DNA of 64,000 nt from the NCBI RefSeq assembly GCF_051860665.1, contig NZ_JBHYDM010000022.1, positions 13,633 through 77,632 of the forward strand, read 5' to 3'. The DNA comes from Falsiroseomonas sp051860665. GTDB taxonomy: Bacteria; Pseudomonadota; Alphaproteobacteria; Acetobacterales; Acetobacteraceae. Below the pieces are notes generated by a model. The model ran no database searches, was not told the origin of the DNA, and saw only the letters and a program-made list of their open reading frames with translations. Shown one piece after another: positions 36,646 through 46,500 of this stretch. The position numbers and the translations under genes are program-made. Every line of letters begins with the position of its first letter. Position 1 is the first letter of the stretch.

Positions 36646-37329
36646 ATGCTCGTCTTCAGCTACGGCATCCCCAAATCCGGCAGCACGCTGGCCTTCGAAC
36701 TGGCCAAGGCGGTGGCCCGCCTGGGCGGGCATCGCCAGCGCAAGCAGCCGGAGGCGCTGCTGCCCGGCGGCCACAAGGTGAACTTCGCCCAGGATCTGAC
36801 GGTGGCGGGGCTGCGCGGGCTGGCCGAGGCGGCCGGCTCGCGCATCCTGGTGGTGAAGACCCATGCCTGCCCCGGGCCGGACTGGGTGGCGGAGTATCGG
36901 GCGCTGGCGGCCCGGGGGCTCGTCTCCGCGCATGTGAACTGGCGCGACCCGCGCGATATCTGCCTCTCCCTGCTGGATGCCGGGCGGCTGGCCCGCAGCC
37001 GGGGCGAGCAGGCCTTCTCCGAATTCGTGACGCTGGAGGACGCCGTGGCGGGGGTGGGGCGCTACCTGGGCGAGCATGCGATCTGGGCCGGCCTGCCGGC
37101 CACCCTGGCGCTGGACTATGCCATCTGCGCCTTCCGGACGGAGGCGGCGGTGGAGGCGATCAAGGCCGATTTCGGCATCGCCTGCCCGAACTGGCTGGTG
37201 CGGCTCTGGGTGCAGCGCTTTGCCTTCACCTATCGCAACAAGGCGGTTCCGGCGCGGCATGTGGCGGAACTGACGCCGGACCAAGCGGCGGATCTGCAGC
37301 GCCGCTTCGCCCCCTGGCTGCCGGGCTGA
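36646..37329 (+). CDS. sulfotransferase-like P-loop protein
   Basis: 227 residues starting MLVFSYGIPKSGSTLAFELA. PKSGST at residues 9-14 is the 5'-phosphosulfate-binding loop of sulfotransferases. The 3'-phosphate-binding part is likely HVNWRDPRDICLSLLDAGRL, which matches the RDPRD/SxxxS motif of cytosolic sulfotransferases. Short for the family (250-300), so the acceptor-binding part is reduced. Acceptor unknown. Starts 14 bases after the DUF1178 gene. Confidence 0.8.
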   Translation: MLVFSYGIPKSGSTLAFELAKAVARLGGHRQRKQPEALLPGGHKVNFAQDLTVAGLRGLAEAAGSRILVVKTHACPGPDWVAEYRALAARGLVSAHVNWRDPRDICLSLLDAGRLARSRGEQAFSEFVTLEDAVAGVGRYLGEHAIWAGLPATLALDYAICAFRTEAAVEAIKADFGIACPNWLVRLWVQRFAFTYRNKAVPARHVAELTPDQAADLQRRFAPWLPG

Positions 37330-37708
37330 GTGGCCGGTCGGGTGGCTGCCATTCACCATGCGAAATATCACCGCGCCTGGGCATAGGACTGCTCGGATCG
37401 CGCCTTGGCCATTCAGCAAGGTTTGTGAGTCAAGTCGTCGCGCGTCTGGTCGAAGCGGAACTTACTGGCCGCTTTGTCCACAAGTTTACCCCCGCAATTG
37501 TGGAAAACTCAGGCTGTGGCTGAACGGCTACAGCGGCGCGGCGGATTATATTTTCTCGCCTGAAGTGAACATTGGAAGAACACTCCTGCGGTGGCCGGTG
37601 CGGCCAGGGGTCCCACAGGACATTCCTCGACTTGTCCACAGATCCATCCACCGCATCCGGGGATAAGCGCGACTTGACCGCCCCGGCCCTGCCGCGCATC
37701 GCGAGGCC
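37330..37708. other. gene-free, lower-GC region with DnaA-box-like sites
   Basis: No coding frame in this 379-base gap looks real. Between 37441 and 37620 G+C falls to about 57-62% by hand count, against about 70% around it. It holds TTGTCCACA at 37474-37482 and 37632-37640 (one mismatch to TTATCCACA each), TTTTCCACA on the minus strand at 37499-37507 (fits TTWTNCACA), and a weaker TTATCCCCG on the minus strand at 37658-37666. An AT patch, GATTATATTTTCTC, lies at 37544-37557. It could be an origin-like or DnaA-binding regulatory region. Confidence 0.45.
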
Positions 37709-38014
37709 ATGCCCCGCAAGCCGCGCACCCCGCCCTTTTCCCTGACCGCCCCCGAGCCCGTGCCGGAGGGCCTGCCCGGCCTGGCGCCCGAGCAGGGCGT
37801 GCGGCTGGTGCTGGAGGGGGCGGACCATGTGGCGGTGGAGGCGGCGGCCGCGGCGCTGCGCGCCTGCCTCGGCCCGCGCTTCGCGGTGACCGGGCGGCGC
37901 CTGGTGGAGCGGGGGTCCATGCTGCGCATCACCGGCGGGATCCGCATCGATCCCGCCGCGGCGCTGGATATGGTCGCCGGTGCTACGCCGGCCGCGCCAT
38001 CGCCAGGTAGTTGA
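37709..38014 (+). CDS. small hypothetical protein
   Basis: 101 residues, ATG, GAGG just upstream. It starts MPRKPRTPPFSLTAPEPVPE and has an ordered middle with alternating strands and helices: GVRLVLEGADHVAVEAAAAA, LGPRFAVTGRRLVERG and SMLRITGGIRIDP. No named family recognised. Its last 32 bases overlap the convergent ubiG gene. It is next to the DnaA-box-like region. Codon use is normal for the window. Confidence 0.6.
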   Translation: MPRKPRTPPFSLTAPEPVPEGLPGLAPEQGVRLVLEGADHVAVEAAAAALRACLGPRFAVTGRRLVERGSMLRITGGIRIDPAAALDMVAGATPAAPSPGS

Positions 38015-38684
38015 CGCCGAGGTCGCGCGTTTCCCGCCACTGGCCGGTGGGGGTCATGCCCATCCCCGCCAGCTCCGTGATCCGGTAGCCGGCCGGGCGC
38101 AGGGCGGCGCCCAGCTCGCCGGGCGTGATGAACATCCGCCAGTCATGCGTGCCGATGGGCAGCAGCCGCAGCAGGTATTCGGCGCCGAGCTTGGCCATCA
38201 GGAAGGATTTCGTCGTGCGGTTGAGCGTGGAGAGGAAGATCGGCGCGCCGGGTCTTGCCAGGGCGGCGAGGGCGCCGAGGAACTGGGCGCGGTCCTCGAC
38301 ATGCTCGATCACCTCCAGCGCCACCACCGCGTCGAAGCGGGCGCCCTCGGCCAGCAGGTCCTCGGGCCCGCCCTGGCGATAGGCGATGGCCAACCCCCCG
38401 GCCTCGGCATGGGCGCGGGCGGCGGCCAGCGCGGCGCCGGCGGCATCCAGGCCCGTCACCTTGGCGCCCATCCGGGCAAAAGCCTCGGAAGCCAGGCCGG
38501 CGCCGCAGCCGACATCCAGAATGGTCTTGCCCGTCAGGTCGCGCCCGCCCAGGCGGTCCGCGATCCAGCCCGTGCGCAGCGGGTTCATCCGGTGCAGCGG
38601 CTTCATCGGGCCGTCCGGGTCCCACCAGCGGTCCGCCAGCGCGTCGAACTTGGCCCGCTCGGCCGCCAGCGTCGTGCCATTCAT
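37983..38684 (-). CDS. ubiG: ubiquinone biosynthesis O-methyltransferase UbiG
   Basis: 233 residues, ATG (MNGTTLAAERAKFDALADRW). The family opening FDALADRWWDPDGPMKPLHR is followed by the SAM motif ILDVGCGAGLASEAFARMGA, VVALEVIEHVED and FLSTLNRTTKSFLMAKLGAE. It performs both O-methylations of ubiquinone head-group precursors. Divergent from lysC, the usual alphaproteobacterial neighbour. It overlaps the small hypothetical gene at the 3' end. Confidence 0.96.
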   Translation of the reverse strand: MNGTTLAAERAKFDALADRWWDPDGPMKPLHRMNPLRTGWIADRLGGRDLTGKTILDVGCGAGLASEAFARMGAKVTGLDAAGAALAAARAHAEAGGLAIAYRQGGPEDLLAEGARFDAVVALEVIEHVEDRAQFLGALAALARPGAPIFLSTLNRTTKSFLMAKLGAEYLLRLLPIGTHDWRMFITPGELGAALRPAGYRITELAGMGMTPTGQWRETRDLGVNYLAMARPA

Positions 38685-38816
38685 GGCTGCAATTCCCCGC
38701 CCTGGACCCGGACATGGTTGCCCGCCGGCCGTCCCCCCGTTATCTGTCCGCGCCCCGGCGAGGCGCAACAGGGGTTGCCTCGCCCGATCCCTTGGACCCA
38801 CCCCCCGGACCCGAGC

Positions 38817-40058
38817 ATGGCCCGCATCGTGATGAAGTTCGGCGGCACCTCCGTCGCCGATCTCGACCGTATCCGCAACGTGGCCAGCCGCGTGAAGCGC
38901 GAGGTGGAGGCCGGCCATGAGGTCGCCGTGGTGGTCTCCGCCATGTCCGGCGTCACCAACCAGCTGGTGAAATGGTGCCAGGAACTGTCGCCGCTGCATG
39001 ATGCGCGGGAATACGACACGGTGGTGGCGACCGGTGAGCAGGTGACCATCGGGCTGCTGGCCATCGCGCTGCAGACGGTGGGCGTGGATGCGCGGTCCTG
39101 GCAGGGCTGGCAGGTGCCCATCCGCACCGACAATGCCCATGGCAAGGCCCGCGTCGAGTCCATCGAGGGCGCGCTGCTGATCGAGCGGATGAAGATGGGC
39201 CAGGTGCCGGTGGTGGCCGGCTTCCAGGGTATCGGTCCCGACAATCGCGTCACCACGCTGGGCCGCGGCGGGTCCGACCTTTCGGCGGTCGCCATCGCCG
39301 CGGCGGTGAAGGCCGATCGTTGCGACATCTACACCGATGTCGACGGCGTCTATACCACCGACCCGCGCATCGTCCCCCGCGCCCGCAAGCTGGAGAAGAT
39401 TTCCTACGAGGAAATGCTGGAACTGGCCTCGGTGGGGGCCAAGGTGTTGCAGACCCGTTCCGTCGAACTCGCCATGAAGCAGCGAGTCCGGGTGCAGGTG
39501 CTGTCGAGCTTCGAGGACAAGCCAGGCTCGCTTGTCGTGGATGAGGATGAGATCGTGGAACAGCCCATCGTGTCCGGCATCGCCTATTCGCGGGACGAGG
39601 CCAAGGTGACGCTCCGCCGCGTGCCGGACCGGCCCGGCATCGCCGCCTCCGTCTTCGGCCCGCTTTCGGCGGCCAATGTGAATGTCGACATGATCGTCCA
39701 GAACCTGGGCGCCGACGGCACCACGGACATGACCTTCACCCTCGGCCGCACCGACCTGCCGCGCGCGCGGGACCTGCTGGAGAAGCAGCGCGAGCAGATC
39801 GGCTTCGAGGCGATGATCGCCGATCCCGATGTGGCCAAGATCTCCGTCGTCGGCATCGGCATGCGCACCCATGCGGGCGTGGCGTCGACCATGTTCAAGA
39901 CGCTGTCGGAGAAGGGCATCAATATCCAGGTGATCTCGACCAGCGAGATCAAGGTGAGCGTGCTGGTCGCAGCCGACTATACCGAACTGGCCGTCCGCGC
40001 CCTGCACACCGCCTATGGCCTGGACGGCCCGGAACCCGCGCGCCGCGGCGAGGGCTGA
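38817..40058 (+). CDS. lysC: aspartate kinase
   Basis: 413 residues. MARIVMKFGGTSVADLDRIR is the KFGGTS substrate/ATP motif; TLGRGGSDLSAVAIAAAVKA and YTDVDGVYTTDPRIVP complete the kinase domain. Two ACT domains form the C-terminal regulatory part (VTLRRVPDRPGIAASVFGPL and ISVVGIGMRTHAGVASTMF). First step to Lys, Met, Thr and diaminopimelate; feedback control by Lys or Thr is expected from the ACT pair. Followed by a nitronate monooxygenase gene 4 bases later. Confidence 0.97.
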   Translation: MARIVMKFGGTSVADLDRIRNVASRVKREVEAGHEVAVVVSAMSGVTNQLVKWCQELSPLHDAREYDTVVATGEQVTIGLLAIALQTVGVDARSWQGWQVPIRTDNAHGKARVESIEGALLIERMKMGQVPVVAGFQGIGPDNRVTTLGRGGSDLSAVAIAAAVKADRCDIYTDVDGVYTTDPRIVPRARKLEKISYEEMLELASVGAKVLQTRSVELAMKQRVRVQVLSSFEDKPGSLVVDEDEIVEQPIVSGIAYSRDEAKVTLRRVPDRPGIAASVFGPLSAANVNVDMIVQNLGADGTTDMTFTLGRTDLPRARDLLEKQREQIGFEAMIADPDVAKISVVGIGMRTHAGVASTMFKTLSEKGINIQVISTSEIKVSVLVAADYTELAVRALHTAYGLDGPEPARRGEG

Positions 40059-40062
40059 GAGC

Positions 40063-41109
40063 ATGGATGCGCTGACCCCTTCGGCCGCCCCCTCGGCCGC
40101 GAGCCTGGCCGCCCTGGATGCCCTGATGGCGCGCGGCGCGGCCTTCTTCGGCAGCCGCTACGCCATCATGGGCGGCGCCATGTCCTGGGTCAGCGAGCGC
40201 AACCTGGTCGCCGCCCTGTCGAATGCCGGCGCCTTCGGCGTGATCGCCTGCGGCGCGATGGAGCCGGACCGGCTGGCGCAGGAAATCGTCGCCACCCAGG
40301 CGCTGACCCAAAAGCCCTTCGGCGTGAACCTGATCACGATGCACCCTAGGCTGGACCAGCTGGTGCAGACCTGCATCGACCACAAGGTGGGCCATATCGT
40401 CTTCGCCGGCGGCATCCCGCCGGGCTCCGCCATCAAGGCGGCCAAGGATGGCGGCGCCAAGGTCGTGTGCTTCGCCCCGGCGCTGGCCTTGGCGAAGAAG
40501 CTGGTGCGATCGGGCGCCGATGCGCTGGTGATCGAGGGCAGCGAGGCCGGCGGGCATATCGGCCCCGTCTCGCTGACCGTGCTGGCGCAGGAGATCCTGC
40601 CGCATATCCGCGATGTTCCGGTCTTCGTCGCCGGCGGCATCGGGCGGGGGGAGGCGATCCTCTCCTACCTCGAGATGGGCGCCGCGGGCGCGCAGCTGGG
40701 CACCCGTTTCGTCTGCGCGACGGAATCCATCGCCCATCCGAACTTCAAGAAGGCCTTTGTCCGGGGCGCCGCGCGCGATGCGCTGCCGACGGTGCAGCTG
40801 GATGAGCGTTTTCCCGTCATCCCCGTCCGCGCCCTGCAGAATGGCGGCACCCGGCGCTTCCTGGCGCACCAGGCGGAGACCATCCGCCGCTTCCTGGCCG
40901 GCGAGGTGGAGAAGGCGGCCGCGCAGCTCGAGATCGAGCACTTCTGGGCCGGCGCCCTGCGTCGCGCGGTGATCGACGGCGATGTGGAGAACGGGTCCCT
41001 GATGGCCGGGCAGAGCGTCGGGCTGGTGACGCGGGAACAGCCGGTGGCCGAGATCGTGCAGGAACTCGTCACACAGGCCGCCATGGCTTTGGCGGCGCGG
41101 GAAGGTTAA
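40063..41109 (+). CDS. nitronate monooxygenase/NPD-family flavoprotein
   Basis: 348 residues of the FMN-binding TIM-barrel family of 2-nitropropane dioxygenases and enoyl-ACP reductase-like proteins. Seen: YAIMGGAMSWVSERNLVAAL, FGVNLITMHP, HIVFAGGIPPGSAIKAAKDG, ALVIEGSEAGGHIGPVS and FVAGGIGRGEAILSYLEMGA, the flavin phosphate site. It could detoxify nitronates, or act on a fatty-acid derivative. Starts 4 bases after lysC, so the pair is cotranscribed. Confidence 0.88.
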   Translation: MDALTPSAAPSAASLAALDALMARGAAFFGSRYAIMGGAMSWVSERNLVAALSNAGAFGVIACGAMEPDRLAQEIVATQALTQKPFGVNLITMHPRLDQLVQTCIDHKVGHIVFAGGIPPGSAIKAAKDGGAKVVCFAPALALAKKLVRSGADALVIEGSEAGGHIGPVSLTVLAQEILPHIRDVPVFVAGGIGRGEAILSYLEMGAAGAQLGTRFVCATESIAHPNFKKAFVRGAARDALPTVQLDERFPVIPVRALQNGGTRRFLAHQAETIRRFLAGEVEKAAAQLEIEHFWAGALRRAVIDGDVENGSLMAGQSVGLVTREQPVAEIVQELVTQAAMALAAREG

Positions 41110-41226
41110 AACGCTCGCGTGGCAGACGGGTGCGGCGCCTGGCAGAGCGCGGGCAGCTGAGATTCCGGACCGGAGCCACTGGAATCGCTTTGCGGGCCGA
41201 GGGGCCGCGCGGTAGGTGTCACAACC

Positions 41227-42255
41227 GTGGCTTATGACCTGAAACGCATCCCCCGTCAGAACGACACCAGTGGCGCCGAAGCGGCCCGGGTGGGTGAGGA
41301 GCTGCGCGACTCGCGCCTCTCGCTCGGCCTCTCGGTCGAGGAGATGGCGCAGCGGCTGCGCATCCGGAGGCCCTATCTGGAGGCGCTGGAGGAGGGCCGC
41401 ATCCGCGACCTGCCGGGGCCGGCCTATGCGGTGGGCTTCGTGCGCGCCTATTCGGTGGCGCTGGGCCTCGATGCCGATGAGATGGTGCGCCGCTTCCGCG
41501 ACCTCTCCGGCGCCGCGGTGAACCGCAAGACCAACCTGGTCTTCCCCGAGCCGGTGCCGGAACGCGGCGTGCCGGCGGGTGCCGTGGTGGTGGTGGGCGC
41601 GGTGCTGGCGATCGGCGCCTATGTCGCCTGGTACAATGTCTCCGGCCAGGGCAATCGCACGGTGGATGCGGTGCCGCCGGTGCCGCAGCGGCTGGAGGCC
41701 GCGGTGGAGCAGGGCCGCGCCCAGCTGCCGGGCCGCGAGGCAAGTCGCGCCCCGGGCCCGGTCGGCGCACTGCCGATGGGCGCGCTGCCGCCGCCGGGTG
41801 GCCTGGCGGCGCCGTCGGGACCTGCCGCCAATACCTCTGCCCAGGCGGCCACCGTGCCGCCGCCCCCGGTGGTGCCGCCCGCCCCCGTGGCGGCCGCGCC
41901 GGCCCCGGCGGCTGAACCCGCCATCGTCATCCCCGGCCTGCCGGAGGGCACGCGTGTGGCGCTGCGCGCCCGCGCCGACAGTCCCGACGGATCCTGGGTC
42001 CAGGTGCGGGATGGCCGCAGCGGCCAGGTGCTGCTGAACCGCGTGCTGCGCCCGGGCGAGGCCTGGGGCGTGCCGCTGCGCGACAACCTGCTGCTGGACA
42101 CCGGCCGGGCCCAGGGCCTGGATATCGTGGTGGATGGCGTGGTGTCCGAGGTGCTGGAGGGGCAGGTGGGCGTCCGCCGGAATATTCCGCTCGCTCCCGA
42201 CCGTCTGCGCCAGCGGCCCAATGGCCCGACCGCCTCCATCACACCCATCCGGTAG
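41227..42255 (+). CDS. rodZ: RodZ-like cytoskeletal membrane protein
   Basis: 342 residues from a GTG. The cytoplasmic helix-turn-helix domain is at about residues 20-85 (GEELRDSRLSLGLSVEEMAQ to GPAYAVGFVRAYSVALGLD). One membrane helix near 117-135 (AGAVVVVGAVLAIGAYVAW), a Pro/Ala linker, and a periplasmic DUF4115 domain (ALRARADSPDGSWVQVRDG) follow. RodZ links MreB to cell-wall synthesis. It precedes ispG as in many Proteobacteria. Confidence 0.92.
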   Translation: MAYDLKRIPRQNDTSGAEAARVGEELRDSRLSLGLSVEEMAQRLRIRRPYLEALEEGRIRDLPGPAYAVGFVRAYSVALGLDADEMVRRFRDLSGAAVNRKTNLVFPEPVPERGVPAGAVVVVGAVLAIGAYVAWYNVSGQGNRTVDAVPPVPQRLEAAVEQGRAQLPGREASRAPGPVGALPMGALPPPGGLAAPSGPAANTSAQAATVPPPPVVPPAPVAAAPAPAAEPAIVIPGLPEGTRVALRARADSPDGSWVQVRDGRSGQVLLNRVLRPGEAWGVPLRDNLLLDTGRAQGLDIVVDGVVSEVLEGQVGVRRNIPLAPDRLRQRPNGPTASITPIR

Positions 42256-42325
42256 CGCCCCCCTGTGAGACTGGGCCTGGGCACCCTATGCTGAGGGGGC
42301 AGACGGCAGCGTTCAGGGAAACCCC

Positions 42326-43477
42326 ATGTCCTACCGGCCTTACCAGGAGATCACCCGCCGCAAGTCGCGGCTGATCCATGTCGGCCGCGTGCCGGTGGGC
42401 GGTGGCAGCCCCATCACCGTGCAGACCATGACCAATACGCCGACCGAGGATGCGGCGGCGACCATCGCGCAGATCCGCAAGTCGGAGCTGGCCGGCGTCG
42501 ATATCGTCCGCGTCTCCGTCCCCACCGAGGAAGCCACCGCCGCGCTGGCCGAGATCGTGCGGGAGGTGAATGTGCCCATCGTGGCCGATGTGCATTTCCA
42601 CTATCGCCGCGCCATCGAGGCGGCGGAGGCCGGCGCCGCCTGCCTGCGCATCAACCCGGGCAATATCGGGTCGAAGGAGCGGGTGAAGGAGGTGGTGAAG
42701 GCCGCCCGGGACCACGGCTGCTCCATCCGCATCGGCGTGAATGCGGGCAGCCTGGAGAAGCACCTGCTGGAGAAGTACGGCGAGCCGAACCCGGAGGCGC
42801 TGGTGGAATCCGCCCTCTGGCACGCCGACCACCTGCTGCAGGAAGGCTTTGATAACTTCAAGATCAGCGTGAAGGCCAGCGACGTCTTCCTGGCGGTCGC
42901 GGCCTATCAGCAGCTGGCGGAGGCCTGCGACCATCCGCTGCATATCGGGATCACCGAGGCCGGCGGGCGGCGGGCGGGGACGGTGAAATCCGCCATCGGG
43001 CTGGGCTCACTGCTCTGGGCCGGCATCGGCGATACCTTGCGGGTTTCGCTGAGCGCCGAGCCTGAAGAGGAAGTCGCGGTGGGCTGGGACCTGCTGAAGT
43101 CCCTGCATATCCGCCATCGTGGCGTGAAGGTGATCTCCTGCCCCTCCTGCGCCCGGCAGGGCTTCGACGTGATCCGCACGGTGGAGAAGCTGGAGGACCG
43201 GCTGTCCCATATCGACCAGCCGATCAGCCTCTCCATCATCGGCTGCGTGGTGAACGGGCCCGGCGAGGCGCTGATGACCGATATCGGCCTGACTGGCGGC
43301 GGGGCGGGGACCCACATGGTCTATGGCATGGGCAAGACCAGCCATACGGTGAAGACCGAGGAGATGGTCGAGCATATCGTGCAGCTGGTGGAAGCGCGGG
43401 CCGCGAAGATGAAGGCGGAGAAGGCGGCGGAAGCCGCGGCGGCCACCGCGGCCGCGCCGGCGCAGGCGGCGGAATAG
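42326..43477 (+). CDS. ispG: 4-hydroxy-3-methylbut-2-enyl diphosphate synthase
   Basis: 383 residues. The TIM-barrel part starts YQEITRRKSRLIHVGRVPVG. The [4Fe-4S] ligands are Cys272 and Cys275 (VISCPSCARQGFD), Cys307 and Glu314 (IGCVVNGPGEALMTD). It makes HMBPP from MEcPP in the non-mevalonate isoprenoid pathway. A low-complexity Ala/Glu/Lys tail closes the protein. Only 4 bases separate its stop from an MNT nucleotidyltransferase gene that interrupts the usual ispG-hisS order. Confidence 0.97.
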   Translation: MSYRPYQEITRRKSRLIHVGRVPVGGGSPITVQTMTNTPTEDAAATIAQIRKSELAGVDIVRVSVPTEEATAALAEIVREVNVPIVADVHFHYRRAIEAAEAGAACLRINPGNIGSKERVKEVVKAARDHGCSIRIGVNAGSLEKHLLEKYGEPNPEALVESALWHADHLLQEGFDNFKISVKASDVFLAVAAYQQLAEACDHPLHIGITEAGGRRAGTVKSAIGLGSLLWAGIGDTLRVSLSAEPEEEVAVGWDLLKSLHIRHRGVKVISCPSCARQGFDVIRTVEKLEDRLSHIDQPISLSIIGCVVNGPGEALMTDIGLTGGGAGTHMVYGMGKTSHTVKTEEMVEHIVQLVEARAAKMKAEKAAEAAAATAAAPAQAAE

Positions 43478-43481
43478 CGCC

Positions 43482-43799
43482 ATGCACCCCTCGGTCCTCG
43501 CGCACCAGGCGGAGATCGCGGCGCTCTGCCGGCGCTTCGGCGTGACCCGGCTGGAGGTCTTTGGGTCCGCCGCGCGGGGGGAGGATTTCGATCCGCAGCG
43601 CAGCGATGTGGACCTGCTGGTGCAGTTCACGCCCGAGGCGCGCTTCGACTTCGCCAAATTCGCCGATCTGAAGGATGCCCTTGAGGCCGTGTTCGGCCGC
43701 CGGGTGGACCTGATCGACCGGCCTGCAATCGAGAAGAGTCGGAATGCGTTCCGGCGTGGCCGCATCCTCGGGGATGCCCAACTGCTGTTTGCCGCGTGA
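43482..43799 (+). CDS. minimal nucleotidyltransferase, MNT antitoxin (MntA-like)
   Basis: 105 residues. The nucleotidyltransferase signature FGSAARGEDFDPQRSDVDLL begins near residue 27, with catalytic Asp42 and Asp44. The spacing after GS is 12 residues before DxD, longer than the GS-X10-DxD of the best-studied MntA. It is the usual partner of HEPN-domain toxins, inactivating them by adding AMP to a tyrosine. Its stop overlaps the HEPN gene start by 4 bases. Confidence 0.87.
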   Translation: MHPSVLAHQAEIAALCRRFGVTRLEVFGSAARGEDFDPQRSDVDLLVQFTPEARFDFAKFADLKDALEAVFGRRVDLIDRPAIEKSRNAFRRGRILGDAQLLFAA

Positions 43800-44152
43800 C
43801 TCGGACGCCCCGTGACGACGCCGCACTGCTGCGCGACCTGTTTGAGGCCGCCCAGGCGGCGCTGCGCTTTGCGGAGGGGCTGGACGAGGCCGCCTTCCTC
43901 CGCAGCGAGTTGCACCAACAGGCGATCATCCGGGTCGTTGCCATTGTCGGCGAGGTGGCCTGGCGGATGACGCCCGGCTTCAAGGCCGCCCATCCGGATA
44001 TTCCCTGGCAGGCGATGGCGGGCATGCGGCACCGGATCGTGCATGACTATGCCGATGTGGATCTCGACCTGGTCTGGCGGGTCGTGGTGCACGAATTGCC
44101 GCCCCTGGTCTCCCGCCTGCGCGCCCTGTTCCCGCGGGATGGAGGCGCCTGA
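43796..44152 (+). CDS. HEPN-domain toxin (DUF86, HepT-like)
   Basis: 118 residues from GTG. Residues 78-85 read RHRIVHDY, an exact RX4HXY motif (Arg78, His83, Tyr85), the ribonuclease site of HepT toxins; the tyrosine is the AMPylation site in studied systems. Upstream helices DLFEAAQAALRFAEGLDEAA and QQAIIRVVAIVGEVAWRM fit DUF86. It overlaps the MNT gene and ends 48 bases before hisS. Forms a likely toxin-antitoxin pair within the rodZ-ispG-hisS operon. Confidence 0.87.
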   Translation: MTRTPRDDAALLRDLFEAAQAALRFAEGLDEAAFLRSELHQQAIIRVVAIVGEVAWRMTPGFKAAHPDIPWQAMAGMRHRIVHDYADVDLDLVWRVVVHELPPLVSRLRALFPRDGGA

Positions 44153-44200
44153 GGCGCCAGCCTCTTGCCGCCGCCCGCGCGGCGTTCTACCCGCCTCGCC

Positions 44201-45444
44201 ATGGCAAACCCTCCGCTCCAGCCCGTCCGCGGCACCCGTGACCTGATCGGCGAGGATTTTCGCGCGCATCACCACGTGATCTCGGCCGCCCGGCGCATCA
44301 CCGCGCTCTATGGCTATGAGGAATGGGCGACGCCGATCTTCGAGGCGACGGGCGTTTTCGCCCGCAGCCTGGGCGAGACCTCCGACGTCGTCTCCAAGGA
44401 GATGTATTCCTTCGAGGATCGCGGCGGCGATTCCATCACCCTGCGGCCCGAAAACACCGCCGGCATCTGCCGCGCCCTGGTCTCCAACGGCCTGACCCAG
44501 TCCAACCTGCCGCGCAAGGTCTTCTATGCCGGCCCCATGTTCCGCTACGAGCGCCCCCAGAAGGGCCGCTACCGGCAGTTCCACCAGATCGGCGCCGAGG
44601 TGCTCGGCGCGGCGGAACCGCTGGCGGATGCGGAGGTGATCGCGGCCGGCTGGCACATCCTGCAGGACCTCGGCATCAGCGAGGGCGTGGTGCTGGAGAT
44701 CAATACGCTGGGCGACGCGGAAAGCCGCGACGCCTATCGGGCCGCGCTGGTCGCCCATTTCACGGCGCACCAGGAGGGTCTTTCGGCCGACAGCAGGGTT
44801 CGGCTGGAGAAGAACCCGATGCGCATCCTGGACAGCAAGGATGAGGGCGACCGGCGCATCGTCGCGACGGCGCCGACCATCGAGCCCTTCCTGACCGAAA
44901 AGGCCTCGGCCTTCTTCGAGGCCGTGCTGCGCCACCTCGAAACCCTCGGCGTGCCAACTCGGAAGAATCCGCGGATCGTGCGGGGGCTGGACTACTACAG
45001 CCACACCGCCTTCGAATTCGTCACGGACCGCCTCGGCGCCCAGGGCACCGTCATGGCGGGCGGCCGCTATGACGGGCTGGTCGAGGAGATGGGCGGCCCG
45101 GCCACCCCCTGCGTCGGCTGGGCGGCGGGGGTGGAGCGGCTGTCCATGCTGCTGGCCGCGGCACCGCCGGCGCCGCGCCCCGTCGCGGTGATCCCGGTGG
45201 GGGAGGCGCAGGAGGCCGCGGCGCTGGGCCTTTTGCAGGACCTCCGCCGCGCCGGGGTGGTGGCCGAGATCGCCTACAAGGGCAATCTCAAGCGGCGGAT
45301 GGAGCGGGCGAACAAGCTCTCGGCCCGCGCCGCCCTGATCCTGGGCGAGGATGAGCTGGCGCAGGGCCAGGTGCAGCTGCGCGACCTGGATGCCGGCAGC
45401 CAGGCGACCATCCCGCTCGCCGAGGCGGTCGCCCGCCTTTCCGC

Positions 45445-45448
<4 letters not shown>
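44201..45448 (+). CDS. hisS: histidyl-tRNA synthetase
   Basis: 415 residues, ATG (MANPPLQPVRGTRDLIGEDF). Class II motifs: motif 2 FRYERPQKGRYRQFHQIGAE, HisRS-specific VRGLDYYSHTAFEFV, and motif 3 GGRYDGLVEEMGG to WAAGVERLSMLL. Charges tRNA-His, whose gene is at 60767-60840 in this window. Overlaps prfA by 4 bases (ATGA). Confidence 0.97.

Positions 45449-46496
<1,048 letters not shown>

Positions 46497-46500
<4 letters not shown>

Noticed and set aside
37358..37666. Open frame in the DnaA-box-like gap
   Set aside because: Composition differs from real genes here, no ribosome site, and it crosses several candidate binding sites.
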